The notes under the pieces are model-generated. The model was not told the DNA's origin and ran no database searches. It saw only the letters and a list, made by a program, of their open reading frames with translations. Positions 1 to 8,178 of a DNA stretch of 64,000 nt are shown one piece after another. The number at the start of each line of letters is the position of its first letter. The first letter of the stretch is position 1. Location: contig NZ_QGKM01000023.1 in assembly GCF_003172875.1 (NCBI RefSeq), forward strand, positions 81,341-145,340. Reading direction: 5' to 3'. The DNA is from Leucothrix pacifica. GTDB taxonomy: Bacteria; Pseudomonadota; Gammaproteobacteria; Thiotrichales; Thiotrichaceae. Made by a program: the position numbers and the translations under genes.

Positions 1-588
1 ACCGCACCTCATAAACACTTCTTGTTTTATTTTACTTATTTCTCCTGCATTCATTGGGTCACACCCCAATTCTTTCACTACCTCAACTAACGCAGCACAT
101 TGCTTGTCGCGCCTTCCTGATACAGGCTCTTTTTTTTGCATTATCCGGCTTAGGTCAATAACCAACTTTTCAAGCTCAAACACTATGGATGCTCGTTCCA
201 GCATATTACCTTCGCAGTCTTCACTTTGTATAATCGGTGTAGATAAAGACTCCAAAAACTCGCAACAATTACCCCCTCTATAGGCTTCCTCTAGTCCTTC
301 ACTGTATGGAATAAAAAGTCCATCATTGCAAAATTCTTGTTTTGAAAATGAATAACCATAAACCGATCCAGTTGAGTGCAACTCTGCTTCTTCATAATCC
401 GGCACCCTGACATATTCACACCAGACACCAATCCTACCGCGCTCTAGTGATCCGTTTTTAGTCGTTACAAACTTAACGGAACCAAAAACAGGCATTAAAA
501 AACATTCTTTACCCATGTTTAGCCTGAAGGCTTCAGTCATGCTTAGGCTGTGGCTTGCGGCATATTCACTTAATTTTTGAACGTTCAT
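1..588 (-). CDS. Hypothetical island cargo protein, C-terminus cut by the window edge
   Basis: An open frame of 196 codons runs from an ATG at 586-588 to the left edge of the window without a stop. A TAG lies directly upstream of the ATG (589-591), so the start is fixed within this frame, and a GAGG ribosome-binding site lies a few bases further upstream. The visible product has no signal peptide or membrane segment. It starts MNVQKLSEYAASHSLS, contains scattered cysteines, and its last third is charged and probably helical. I do not recognise the family. It follows the integrase gene on the same strand and so is probably cargo of the element integrated at tRNA-Leu. The function is unknown and the true length cannot be told from here. 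Confidence 0.6.
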   Translation of the reverse strand, partial: MNVQKLSEYAASHSLSMTEAFRLNMGKECFLMPVFGSVKFVTTKNGSLERGRIGVWCEYVRVPDYEEAELHSTGSVYGYSFSKQEFCNDGLFIPYSEGLEEAYRGGNCCEFLESLSTPIIQSEDCEGNMLERASIVFELEKLVIDLSRIMQKKEPVSGRRDKQCAALVEVVKELGCDPMNAGEISKIKQEVFMRCG

Positions 589-624
589 CTATAGCACCTC
601 TCATGCTCAGCCTTTCAATAAAAG

Positions 625-677
625 CCACACCAGACAGTGAAAGGAATCTGCTTTTCGCCCCGTCGGGCTAGGTGTGG
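625..677. other. Inverted-repeat structure between integrase and cargo gene, possible terminator
   Basis: CCACACC at 625-631 pairs with GGTGTGG at 671-677, and an inner GCCC/GGGC hairpin sits at 657-668. Read on the minus strand, the outer stem is followed by a short T-rich stretch (complement of 615-623). It lies just after the integrase stop, so it could end integrase transcription. The long, branched loop makes this weak. Confidence 0.25.
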
Positions 678-689
678 TGGTTTGCTCTG

Positions 690-1916
690 TTACGCCTGAT
701 TGCGCTTGATAGGTATTACATCAGCACCAGAACGCAATGAATCCAAGTAATCAGCATAGCTTTGCATCATCTTCACTCGTTCATCCCAATATTGAGCGCG
801 ATTATATGCCGCTCTCACCTTGTCGCCTTGCTGGTGGGCAAGTTGCGCCTCGATAGCATCAGGGTTCCAACCCTGCTCATTCAGTAGACTTGACGCCATG
901 CCTCGGAATCCATGACTTACCATTTGGTCACGTGAAAAACCAAGCCGCCTTAATGCTGCATTGAATGTATTTTCAGAAAGTGGTCGATCTTTGGAGCGTA
1001 GCCCATGAAACACATACTTAGCATCACGTGTATGCTCTACCATGCTTTCCAATATCGATATTGCCTGCTTTGACAATGGGACTTTGTGCTCGCGTCTACT
1101 TTTCATCTTACCCGCCGGAATAATCCAGACTGCCAAGTCTATGTCTATCTCAGTCCATTCCATGTGACGAAGTTCACCCGGTCTACACATCAGATAAGGC
1201 AATAGGTTGATAGCTTGCTTGGTGGTGTAGTCGCCTTGATACTCTGCCAAGGCACGAAGAAGCGCCCCAACCTCTAAAGGCTTGGTGATCGTTGGGTAAT
1301 GCTTTTCTCTAATTGGTGGTAATGCGCCGCGAAGGTCTGCCGCTGCATCACGCTTGCATTTACCAGTAGCTACGCCATACCGGAATACACGGCCTGCCGC
1401 CTGTTTTACTTCATGGGCTAAATAGATGGAGCCACGCTCCACCACGATATTACATGCCGCTAATACTTCCGGTGGTTCTATCTCGCTGATAGGCTTTTCA
1501 CCGATAACAGGAAATAGATCACGCTCCAAATATTTCCACACCTTCGCTCTGTGGTTCGCTGTCCACCCTTCCGAGAATTTAGCAAACCATTCAGAAGCGA
1601 TATTTTCAAAGCTGTCTTGGTGCTTTGCTTTCTCTGCCTGCTTTTCGGCTTGCCTTTCTTGACTAGGGTCAACACCACGCGCCAATAGTTCACGCGCTTC
1701 ATTATGCCGATCTCTGGCAAGGCTTAATCCGATCTCAGGGTATACGCCTAAAGATAGTGTTTTCTGCTTTTTGTCGAATCTGTAGTTATACCGCCAATAT
1801 TTTCCGGTTGTGGATACCTGAAGAAATAAACCACCACCATCAGATAGCTTGCTTACTTTGCCGTCTGGTTTGGTTTTGGCTGCTTTTATCTGTCTATCTG
1901 ATAGCTTGCGCTGCAT
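690..1916 (-). CDS. Tyrosine recombinase / P4-type integrase
   Basis: This is a site-specific recombinase that would catalyse integration and excision of the element it belongs to. The 408-residue product has the N-terminal DUF4102-type arm-binding domain (about 5-85, ending in the LSLGVYPEIGLSLARDR region), a SAM-like core-binding domain (about 103-185) and the catalytic domain (about 210-385). The catalytic residues are visible: R245 (in CRPGEL), H335 and R338 (SHGFRGM), H361 (LAHQ) and nucleophile Y371. The ATG at 1914-1916 is chosen because family members begin near MxRKLSDRQIKAAK; the frame stays open upstream to 1979, but that extension is unusually hydrophobic. The gene reads away from the 3' end of tRNA-Leu 178 bp to the right, the standard arrangement for a tRNA-targeting integrase. 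It appears intact. Confidence 0.93.
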   Translation of the reverse strand: MQRKLSDRQIKAAKTKPDGKVSKLSDGGGLFLQVSTTGKYWRYNYRFDKKQKTLSLGVYPEIGLSLARDRHNEARELLARGVDPSQERQAEKQAEKAKHQDSFENIASEWFAKFSEGWTANHRAKVWKYLERDLFPVIGEKPISEIEPPEVLAACNIVVERGSIYLAHEVKQAAGRVFRYGVATGKCKRDAAADLRGALPPIREKHYPTITKPLEVGALLRALAEYQGDYTTKQAINLLPYLMCRPGELRHMEWTEIDIDLAVWIIPAGKMKSRREHKVPLSKQAISILESMVEHTRDAKYVFHGLRSKDRPLSENTFNAALRRLGFSRDQMVSHGFRGMASSLLNEQGWNPDAIEAQLAHQQGDKVRAAYNRAQYWDERVKMMQSYADYLDSLRSGADVIPIKRNQA

Positions 1917-1940
1917 TGTTGGCCCCTCAAAAATGATAGA

Positions 1941-2003
1941 TACCAACACAATAAAACACGATACCAACATTAATACCAACTTTTGAATTGGATTCTGTTG
2001 GTA
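1941..2003. promoter_or_regulatory. TACCAAC repeat cluster, candidate integrase arm or directionality-factor sites
   Basis: TACCAAC occurs as direct copies at 1941-1947, 1962-1968 and 1974-1980, and inverted as GTTGGTA at 1997-2003. The first two are 21 bp apart, about two helical turns. The cluster lies between the integrase start and the tRNA-Leu 3' end, where arm-type integrase sites or excisionase sites are expected. A looser repeat, GAYTAACTTRGATA, occurs at 2011-2024 and 2074-2087, 63 bp apart. Binding is inferred, not shown. Confidence 0.4.
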
Positions 2004-2093
2004 TTGCTTAGACTAACTTGGATATAAGAAAGTCTGTAAAGCTAGTAAATACAAGGGTTCTTAGGCTGTTTTGGATTAACTTAGATAGTGATT

Positions 2094-2111
2094 TGGTGCC
2101 CAGGGCCGGAA
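2094..2111. other. Candidate attachment site at the 3' end of tRNA-Leu
   Basis: P4-type integrases usually recombine in the 3' part of a tRNA gene and leave a direct repeat of it at the far end of the element. The integrase starts 178 bp from this tRNA-Leu 3' end. The second copy would lie left of the window, so the core length and exact position are guesses. Confidence 0.4.
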
Positions 2112-2180
2112 TCGAACCGGCACGGTATTTCTACCGAGGGATTTTAAGTCCCTTGCGTCTACCAATTTCGCCACCTGGGC
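2094..2180 (-). tRNA. leuZ: tRNA-Leu (anticodon TAA)
   Basis: 87 nt including an encoded CCA at 2094-2096. The acceptor stem is GCCCAGG/CCTGGGC, the TPsiC arm contains GGTTCGATTCC, and the anticodon loop reads ACTTAAAAT. The long variable arm of a type II tRNA is present. It is last in a Gly-Gly-Cys-Leu operon, matching the E. coli order glyW-cysT-leuZ. It is the apparent integration site of the element to its left. Confidence 0.96.
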
Positions 2181-2207
2181 AGATGACTCGTAAAAACGTC
2201 TAATTAA

Positions 2208-2281
2208 TGGAGGCTGGACCCGGATTCGAACCGGGGTAGACGGATTTGCAATCCGCTGCATAGCCTCTTTGCTATCCAGCC
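2208..2281 (-). tRNA. cysT: tRNA-Cys (anticodon GCA)
   Basis: 74 nt with encoded CCA at 2208-2210. The acceptor stem is GGCTGGA/TCCAGCC, the anticodon loop reads ATTGCAAAT, and the TPsiC arm contains GGTTCGAATCC. It lies 27 bp from tRNA-Leu and 30 bp from tRNA-Gly on the same strand, so it is probably processed from one precursor. Confidence 0.96.
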
Positions 2282-2311
2282 TTAATAAAACGTTTCTACA
2301 GAATGAAGATT

Positions 2312-2386
2312 TGGAGCGGGAAACGAGATTCGAACTCGCGACCCCAACCTTGGCAAGGTTGTGCTCTACCACTGAGCTATTCCCGC
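2312..2386 (-). tRNA. tRNA-Gly (anticodon GCC), copy 2
   Basis: 75 nt with encoded CCA at 2312-2314. The acceptor stem is GCGGGAA/TTCCCGC, the anticodon loop reads CTTGCCAAG, and the TPsiC arm contains AGTTCGAATCT. The sequence is identical to the upstream copy at 2467-2541, so the pair is a tandem duplication. Confidence 0.96.
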
Positions 2387-2466
2387 AACAATTAAAGCGT
2401 GGTAATTTTTGCATTATGCCTTCGCAAAGTGTGGTAAACCTTTGGAATCATAACACCTTTCATCTC

Positions 2467-2541
2467 TGGAGCGGGAAACGAGATTCGAACTCGCGACCCC
2501 AACCTTGGCAAGGTTGTGCTCTACCACTGAGCTATTCCCGC
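2467..2541 (-). tRNA. glyW: tRNA-Gly (anticodon GCC), copy 1
   Basis: 75 nt with encoded CCA at 2467-2469, identical in sequence to the copy at 2312-2386. It is the first gene of the tRNA operon, with a strong promoter immediately upstream on the minus strand. Confidence 0.96.
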
Positions 2542-2554
2542 GTCGAGGTGGCGT

Positions 2555-2583
2555 ATATTACGAATGTGAATGTTATCTGTCAA
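2555..2583 (-). promoter_or_regulatory. Sigma-70 promoter of the tRNA operon
   Basis: On the minus strand a perfect TTGACA (2578-2583) is followed by a 17-bp spacer and TAATAT (2555-2560). The region between -10 and the tRNA is fairly GC-rich (ACGCCACC), as in stable-RNA promoters under stringent control. The first tRNA base (2541) lies 14 bp beyond the -10 element. Confidence 0.85.
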
Positions 2584-2934
2584 CCTGTCTCATTACTTTT
2601 TTTTAAAAACCTTTCACAGCCCCGAAAATTAACATATTTGAACTTTATATCGGCGAGGTTGCCTTATGCTGCGTGGGACGTAGTACGAATTTTTTACCCC
2701 CGACTAACAACGACATCTCGTACTCATTTCACAACGTATAGGTAAACTAACAAAAACCGTTAAGCTCAGTAACTAATTCGTTCATCTTATATAACGATCT
2801 GTTCATGTTGCATAAGTATTAATGTATTACCCTGCTGCGACATTTAACAAACAACGGCGCATGCAAAGCTATAGGTATTGGCTTAGTTTTTTACGTAATT
2901 CATTAATTTTATTGATAACAATACACAGTATTGC
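2584..2934. other. AT-rich intergenic region with no gene seen
   Basis: Between the divergent tRNA operon and dksA promoters. The short frames here have no ribosome-binding site or recognisable product. I see no structured RNA or repeat. Confidence 0.5.
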
Positions 2935-2970
2935 TTTACCTGAGACGAAAATACGCTATAATCGCCGCGC
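2935..2970 (+). promoter_or_regulatory. Probable dksA promoter with GC-rich discriminator
   Basis: TTTACC (2935-2940), a 16-bp spacer and a perfect TATAAT (2957-2962) are followed by CGCCGCGC (2963-2970). A GC-rich discriminator is the hallmark of promoters inhibited by ppGpp with DksA. Here it precedes dksA itself, which suggests feedback control. The mapped start would be about 75 bp before the gene. Confidence 0.65.
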
Positions 2971-3042
2971 TTTTAAGACTAGTAATAGGTTTAGAGCACC
3001 GGGGAACAATAACGCTATATAAATAACCCTTCATATACCTAG

Positions 3043-3498
3043 ATGGATTTAGCTATGACAGCACAAATTACACGCAAATCTGCCCTTCCTGTTGATGGTG
3101 TTGAGCCATATGTTTCAGCTCCGGATGAGGAGTACATGAATCAAGCACAACTGGATCACTTCCGTAATATCCTTGTTAAATGGCGTGAGTCATTACAAGT
3201 GGAAGTCGATCGCACTGTTGATCACATGCAAGAAGATGCCAGCAACTTCTCTGATCCAGCTGATCGTGCAACTCAAGAAGAAGAATTTACACTTGAGCTA
3301 CGTGCTCGTGACCGCGAACGTAAGTTGATTCGTAAAATCGAAAAGACAATTGTTCGTGTTGATGCTGATGACTACGGTTTCTGCGATGCATGTGGCATTG
3401 AGATCGGTTTGCAGCGTCTGGAAGTACGCCCTACTGCTGAACTTTGTATTGATTGCAAATCAACGCAGGAAATCAAAGAACGCCAACTAGCGAACTAA
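3043..3498 (+). CDS. dksA: RNA polymerase-binding transcription factor DksA
   Basis: DksA binds the secondary channel of RNA polymerase and, with ppGpp, represses stable-RNA promoters and activates amino-acid promoters. The product is 151 residues from the ATG at 3043, the same length as the E. coli protein. Numbering then coincides with E. coli for the coiled-coil tip acids D71 and D74 (SDPADRA) and the four zinc cysteines C114, C117, C135 and C138 (FCDACG and CIDCK). An alternative ATG at 3055 (MTAQITRK) has a slightly better upstream GGAT; neither site has a strong ribosome-binding site. It stands alone on the plus strand, convergent with pgeF. Confidence 0.95.
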   Translation: MDLAMTAQITRKSALPVDGVEPYVSAPDEEYMNQAQLDHFRNILVKWRESLQVEVDRTVDHMQEDASNFSDPADRATQEEEFTLELRARDRERKLIRKIEKTIVRVDADDYGFCDACGIEIGLQRLEVRPTAELCIDCKSTQEIKERQLAN

Positions 3499-3509
3499 GA
3501 TTGTAAGGC

Positions 3510-4262
3510 TTACTCAAGCCAGATTAGTGATGCCATCCTACCGGTTTGTGATTCACGCCGGTAGGAGAAATACAAGTCCGATTGGGAATAAGTACATTCC
3601 CCACCTCCGTAAATACTCCCTACTTCTACACCTGCCTTTTCAAGTCTGATTCGGGCGAGTTGATAGATGTCTGCTAAATATTTTCCGTTTGTTTTGACAC
3701 TAAAAGCTGACTCAGACTCTTGATGGCTATCCACAAAAGCCTGCTTCACTTCTGAACCAACCTCAAATGCCTGTGGCCCGATTGCAGCGCCTAACCAAAC
3801 CATGATCTCCTTTGCATCGCAATTCATACTAGCGATCGTAGACTCTAAAACACCTGAGGCAAGTCCGCGCCACCCAGCATGAGCCCCGGCAACTACGGTA
3901 TCTTGGCGATTACAAAACAAAACGGGCAAGCAATCCGCGGTCATAATGGCGCACACCTGTTTTGCTTGATGTGCAACGATGGCATCTGCCTCATCACCAT
4001 TCGAGGCAGTGGAATGGTCAAGCACGGTAGTACCATGCACTTGCGTCAGCCACACAGGTGGGTTAGGTAATGCTAATTGGTCAATCAGCAAGCTGCGATT
4101 CTTATCGACATGCTGTGGCTTATCCTGAACGTGATCACCCAGATTCATACTGTCAAACGGTGATTCACTCACGCCACCGGAACGCGTCGTCATTACTGCT
4201 TTCACAGCGGATGGTGCCGGCCAGTCAGGATAGAGAAAACCACTCACAAGACGATCACTCAT
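3510..4262 (-). CDS. pgeF: Peptidoglycan editing factor PgeF (YfiH/DUF152 family)
   Basis: This cytoplasmic family was first described as a multicopper polyphenol oxidase and was later shown in E. coli to remove wrongly incorporated L-serine from UDP-MurNAc. The 250-residue length is typical. The metal-site signatures TADCLPVLF, GAHAGWRGL and VHGT are all visible, together with the C-terminal SYRRE region. The ATG at 4262 overlaps the end of rluD by 8 bp, so the two genes are translationally coupled, the usual rluD-pgeF arrangement in gammaproteobacteria. Confidence 0.9.
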   Translation of the reverse strand: MSDRLVSGFLYPDWPAPSAVKAVMTTRSGGVSESPFDSMNLGDHVQDKPQHVDKNRSLLIDQLALPNPPVWLTQVHGTTVLDHSTASNGDEADAIVAHQAKQVCAIMTADCLPVLFCNRQDTVVAGAHAGWRGLASGVLESTIASMNCDAKEIMVWLGAAIGPQAFEVGSEVKQAFVDSHQESESAFSVKTNGKYLADIYQLARIRLEKAGVEVGSIYGGGECTYSQSDLYFSYRRESQTGRMASLIWLE

Positions 4263-5214
4263 CGCCTGACTCTCCCATCAAAACCGCGAGCAGCTCTTTC
4301 ATATCATCAGGCATTTCGGCCTCAACACTTAAAGGCTCACCAGTGATTGGATGGTCAAGGCTTAACCTGGCCGCATGTAATGCTTGTCTTGGAAACTGTC
4401 TCAACGCATTACACTTAGCCTCCCCTAAACCACTGGGAATTCTGAGTCGGCCACCATAGGTCTTATCACCCACTAATGGGTGATGCTTCCAACTAAAATG
4501 CACACGAATCTGGTGCGTTCGACCTGTTTCCAGATGCACCCTGAGCAAAGTGTGCTTATCCATACGTTCTTCGATACGGTAGTGCGTAATCGCATGCTTG
4601 CCACCCTCTTCCAGCACCGTCATTTTCTTACGATCCCGAGCATGACGACCAATATTCCCTTCAATAGTGCCACCAGAAATTAGCTCACCACAGACCAGCG
4701 CCTGATATTCCCGGCTGATCTCGCGCTCCTGTAGTGCTTCAACCAAGGCATGATGGGCTTTTAAATCTTTAGCGACCATCATCAGTCCCGTCGTATCTTT
4801 ATCAAGGCGATGGACAATACCTGCACGTGGCAACTCATTCTGATGATCATTATGTGCCAATAAGGCATTCATCAATGTACCGCTCCAGTTTCCGGCGGCA
4901 GGGTGCACCACCAATCCAGCTGGTTTATTCAGAATCAGTAAATAGTCATCCTCATAGCGAATATCCAGCGGGATGTTCTCGGGTTGAAAGTCAGAGCGCT
5001 GAATTGGCATGGCACGAATGACGATCGCTTCGCCTCCTCTGACTTTTTCTTTTGCCACCATGACACGACCATCAATGGTAATATCACCGGCTTTTAGCCA
5101 CTTCTGTAGTTGACTGCGCGAGTAGTCCGGGCAGAGATCGGCCAAAACCTTGTCAACACGCTGGTTGAAGCTGGATTCAGGGACAATGAGTTCAATAATT
5201 TCCACGTCTGACAT
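4255..5214 (-). CDS. rluD: 23S rRNA pseudouridine synthase RluD
   Basis: RluD makes pseudouridines in helix 69 of 23S rRNA (1911, 1915 and 1917 in E. coli). The 319-residue product has an N-terminal S4 RNA-binding domain (about 15-75) and a catalytic domain. The active-site motif is HRLDKDTTGL with catalytic D138. The C-terminal motifs ETGRTHQIRVH and PLVGDKTYGG are conserved. It is divergent from bamD and first in the rluD-pgeF pair. The bamD-rluD-pgeF order is a classic gammaproteobacterial block. RluD rather than RluC or RluA is supported by that synteny. Confidence 0.92.
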   Translation of the reverse strand: MSDVEIIELIVPESSFNQRVDKVLADLCPDYSRSQLQKWLKAGDITIDGRVMVAKEKVRGGEAIVIRAMPIQRSDFQPENIPLDIRYEDDYLLILNKPAGLVVHPAAGNWSGTLMNALLAHNDHQNELPRAGIVHRLDKDTTGLMMVAKDLKAHHALVEALQEREISREYQALVCGELISGGTIEGNIGRHARDRKKMTVLEEGGKHAITHYRIEERMDKHTLLRVHLETGRTHQIRVHFSWKHHPLVGDKTYGGRLRIPSGLGEAKCNALRQFPRQALHAARLSLDHPITGEPLSVEAEMPDDMKELLAVLMGESGDE

Positions 5215-5391
5215 TGATGGTCTATAATCACGTTGCTAGATAATGCAGGGATTATACGGCATATCATCTCGTTCATGTCGTAATTCAGCGAGCATGCAGT
5301 GTATAATTGTTATTAAGGTTGACGGGGAGCTTGCAGTAATGTGTTTAGACAGTGTGTTCCCACCAATAATCATAAATATGAGTCACAAACT

Positions 5392-6174
5392 ATGAACCGA
5401 TGGAAACTTTTGGCAGTAGCCTCTCTCGCCATTAGCCTCAGCGCTTGTTCTATGCTGAGTCAAAACAAGGAAGAAAAAGCAACAGCTGCTGTTGAGTCTA
5501 ATGTCAGCGCTGAACAATTATTAAAGCAAGGTCGCGCAAGGGCTTCAGAAGGCAACTATGAAGCGGCTATCAAGCAGTTCGAAACGCTTGAAGCGCGCTA
5601 TCCACTAGGTAAATATGCTGAGCAGGCTATGTTGGAGTCTGCATATGCTTATTATAAATTCGACGAGCCTGATACAGCGCTGGATACACTTGACCGTTTT
5701 ATGCGGATGTACCCGCGCAGTTCACGTGTAGACTATGCGCTATACCTGCGCGGCTTGGTTAACTTCAATCGCGGCGGCAGCATATTAGACCGTGTATTCC
5801 CAAGAAGCTTTTCTGATCTGGACGGCGTGCGTAAGAAAGAAGCATTCCATGACTTCCAGAAGCTACTAACGCGTCATCCTAACAGTAAGTACGCACCAGA
5901 TGCCGCCAAACGTGTTGGCTACCTTCGTAACTCTTTGGGTGCCAGCGAAGTGAATATTGCAAAATATTACATGAGGCGTGGTGCTTATTTGGCTGCCTTC
6001 AATCGTGCGGAATACACGATCAAAAATCATCAGGGTACGCCGGCGATTATTGGTGCATTGCAAGTTAAAATCTGTGCCGCTCGCGCATTGAAGCGTGAAA
6101 ACTTAGCCAGTGACACGATGCGTGTATTAAAGCTGAACTTCCCTAAGCAAACTAATTTTAGCTGTAAGTTCTAA
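5392..6174 (+). CDS. bamD: Outer membrane assembly lipoprotein BamD
   Basis: BamD is an essential lipoprotein of the BAM complex that inserts beta-barrel proteins into the outer membrane. The ATG at 5392 gives a lipoprotein signal MNRWKLLAVASLAISLSAC with lipobox LSAC and lipidation at C19. A GTG at 5341 in the same frame would bury this signal and is rejected. The mature part is built of TPR repeats (AEQLLKQGRARASEGNYEAA, then YPLGKYAEQAMLE and YPRSSRVDYALYLRG). Length is 260 residues, slightly above E. coli BamD (245). It is divergent from rluD and ends at a strong terminator. Confidence 0.93.
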   Translation: MNRWKLLAVASLAISLSACSMLSQNKEEKATAAVESNVSAEQLLKQGRARASEGNYEAAIKQFETLEARYPLGKYAEQAMLESAYAYYKFDEPDTALDTLDRFMRMYPRSSRVDYALYLRGLVNFNRGGSILDRVFPRSFSDLDGVRKKEAFHDFQKLLTRHPNSKYAPDAAKRVGYLRNSLGASEVNIAKYYMRRGAYLAAFNRAEYTIKNHQGTPAIIGALQVKICAARALKRENLASDTMRVLKLNFPKQTNFSCKF

Positions 6175-6197
6175 GCACTACGGAATTGCGTGATAAC

Positions 6198-6237
6198 AAA
6201 AGGCCGCAAGTTAACGCTTGCGGCCTTTTGGTTTTTA
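6198..6237. terminator. Bidirectional Rho-independent terminator between bamD and radC
   Basis: A perfect 13-bp stem (6198-6210 with 6217-6229, loop TTAACG) is followed on the plus strand by GGTTTTT. The A-run at the start of the stem gives a T-run on the other strand. It serves convergent bamD and radC. Confidence 0.9.
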
Positions 6238-6906
6238 TATATAACCACGCTCAGCGAAAGACACCACTTCATCACCAATAATAAAGTGGTCCAACACCCT
6301 CACATCCACCATACCCAATGCATCTTTTAAACGATCAGTAATGCGGTGATCAGCCTGACTGGGCTCTGCAACACCCGAGGGATGGTTATGCGCAAAGATG
6401 GTAGCAGCGGCATTATGATGGATTGCGCGACGTATCACCTCTCGGGGGTGGACACTAGCGCTATCAATGGTTCCCCGGAACATTTCTTCATACTCAATCA
6501 CCCGATGCTTGTTGTCCAAAAATAAACAGGCGAACACCTCATAGGGATACCCCCTGAGTCGATGACACAGATAACTGCGAACTGCATTCACATCAGTCAG
6601 TGCATCGCCCCGCTTTATATGCTCTTCCAGATAACGACGGCTCATTTCAACAACGGCTTTAAGTTGTACGAACTTTGCCTGCCCAAGACCTTTACTTTGA
6701 CAAAATCGCGACTCGTCGGCGCTTAGTAGCTCACGTAAGCCACCGGCATCACACAGAATATCCCGTGCTAAATCAACCGCACTTTTGCCCTTAATACCGG
6801 TTCTGAGGAAAATTGCTAACAACTCGGCATCACTCAAAAACTCGGGACCTCGTGCCAATAGTTTTTCGCGTGGTCTGTCTTCAACTGCCCAGTCTGTAAT
6901 TGCCAT
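6235..6906 (-). CDS. radC: RadC/JAB-domain protein
   Basis: RadC family proteins have a helix-hairpin-helix region followed by a JAB1/MPN-like metalloprotease fold. The in vivo role is unresolved and the old DNA-repair assignment is doubtful. The 223-residue product shows the JAMM metal site HNHPSG (173-178) with D186 of the following D-H-R-I-T. The ATG at 6906 (MAITDW) is chosen because AGGATAA precedes it; the upstream in-frame ATG at 6936 lacks one. It is divergent from coaBC with only 36 bp between the starts, the same pairing as in many gammaproteobacteria. Confidence 0.92.
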   Translation of the reverse strand: MAITDWAVEDRPREKLLARGPEFLSDAELLAIFLRTGIKGKSAVDLARDILCDAGGLRELLSADESRFCQSKGLGQAKFVQLKAVVEMSRRYLEEHIKRGDALTDVNAVRSYLCHRLRGYPYEVFACLFLDNKHRVIEYEEMFRGTIDSASVHPREVIRRAIHHNAAATIFAHNHPSGVAEPSQADHRITDRLKDALGMVDVRVLDHFIIGDEVVSFAERGYI

Positions 6907-6942
6907 AGAGTTATCCTGAATATTTTTTGTTATCATTTAATT

Positions 6943-8178
6943 ATGAACAAACTATCTTCTAAAAACATACTTGTAGGGATAAGTGGTGGCATTGCTGCTT
7001 ATAAATCCGCCGAACTCATCCGTCTGTTTAAAAAAGCGGATGCCAATGTCAGGGTCTGTATGACTAACGGTGCACAAGAATTTATTACTCCGCTGACTTT
7101 GCAGGCATTGTCGGGAAACCCTGTCCATTCAACGCTGCTAGACCCCGATGCTGAGGCTGGTATGGGTCATATCGAACTGGCTCGCTGGGCTGATTTATTA
7201 GTGATTGCACCAGCGACTGCCGATTTAATGGCCAGGATGCGTGCAGGCATGGCGGATGATTTACTGACCACTTTAGTTTTGGCCAGCAATGCACCTGTGC
7301 ACATTGCACCGGCGATGAATCAGCAGATGTGGGCCCATCCTGCGACGCAAGATAATGTTGCAGAGTTAGCTAAATACCATCACATTCATGGACCTGCGGC
7401 CGGTGAGCAAGCTTGCGGAGATGTAGGTTATGGGCGAATGCTGGAGCCACAAGAGATTGTGGATGCGGTGGTTGGCACACTCAACCAAACGATAAATACG
7501 AGTGACGTGGAGCAACAACTAGCGGGTAAGAGAGTATTAATTACTGCTGGCCCAACCCGTGAGCCACTCGACCCTGTGCGCTATCTGACTAACCGAAGCT
7601 CCGGTAAAATGGGCTATGCAATCGCAGAAGCTGCCGCGGCAATGGGCGCTGAAGTGGTGCTTGTCTCTGGCCCGACACAACTCTCGGTATCAGACCATAT
7701 CAAACGGGTGGATATTGAAACGGCTGAGCAGATGTTGTCTGCGGTTACTTCAGAAGTGGAAAACTGCGATATATTTATCGCGGCAGCGGCTGTTGCTGAT
7801 TATCGCTTAAAAGAAGTTGCGACAAAAAAGATGAAAAAGCAGGGTTCTGGACTACACTTGGAGCTAGAGCAAAATCCGGACATCCTGGCAACGACGAGCA
7901 TTGCCAATCCTGATCTGTTCACCGTGGGCTTTGCCGCAGAAACCAATGACGTCATTGAATACGCCACTGGAAAGCTCAAACGCAAACAACTGAATATGAT
8001 TGTTGCCAATCAGGTCGGCATTAATAAAGGCTTTGATAAAGACAGCAATCAAGTTGATATTTTAACGGCAGATGGTGAACACATCACCCTACCAGAGATG
8101 AACAAAAAACAACTCGCATTCGACATACTGGACATTATTTGCCAGACCTATCACAAGGAAAAACCACACGCTTTATGA
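6943..8178 (+). CDS. coaBC: Bifunctional phosphopantothenoylcysteine decarboxylase / phosphopantothenate-cysteine ligase
   Basis: CoaBC performs two consecutive steps of coenzyme A synthesis: CTP-dependent ligation of cysteine to 4'-phosphopantothenate (CoaB, C-terminal half) and FMN-dependent decarboxylation (CoaC, N-terminal half). The 411-residue product begins with the flavoprotein fold [16 protein letters not shown] and has the CoaC histidine segment [10 protein letters not shown] and the PAMNQQMW region. CoaB starts near 190 and shows [21 protein letters not shown]. Its stop overlaps the dut start by ATGA, so coaBC and dut are coupled. Confidence 0.95.
   Translation: MNKLSSKNILVGISGGIAAYKSAELIRLFKKADANVRVCMTNGAQEFITPLTLQALSGNPVHSTLLDPDAEAGMGHIELARWADLLVIAPATADLMARMRAGMADDLLTTLVLASNAPVHIAPAMNQQMWAHPATQDNVAELAKYHHIHGPAAGEQACGDVGYGRMLEPQEIVDAVVGTLNQTINTSDVEQQLAGKRVLITAGPTREPLDPVRYLTNRSSGKMGYAIAEAAAAMGAEVVLVSGPTQLSVSDHIKRVDIETAEQMLSAVTSEVENCDIFIAAAAVADYRLKEVATKKMKKQGSGLHLELEQNPDILATTSIANPDLFTVGFAAETNDVIEYATGKLKRKQLNMIVANQVGINKGFDKDSNQVDILTADGEHITLPEMNKKQLAFDILDIICQTYHKEKPHAL

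Noticed and set aside
1917..1979. N-terminal extension of the integrase from a start at 1979
   Set aside because: The added residues are hydrophobic, absent from the family and overlap the TACCAAC cluster.
2269..2745. Plus-strand open frame of 158 codons over the tRNA genes
   Set aside because: It is the antisense of two tRNA-Gly genes and part of tRNA-Cys; its repeated peptide comes from the duplicated tRNA.
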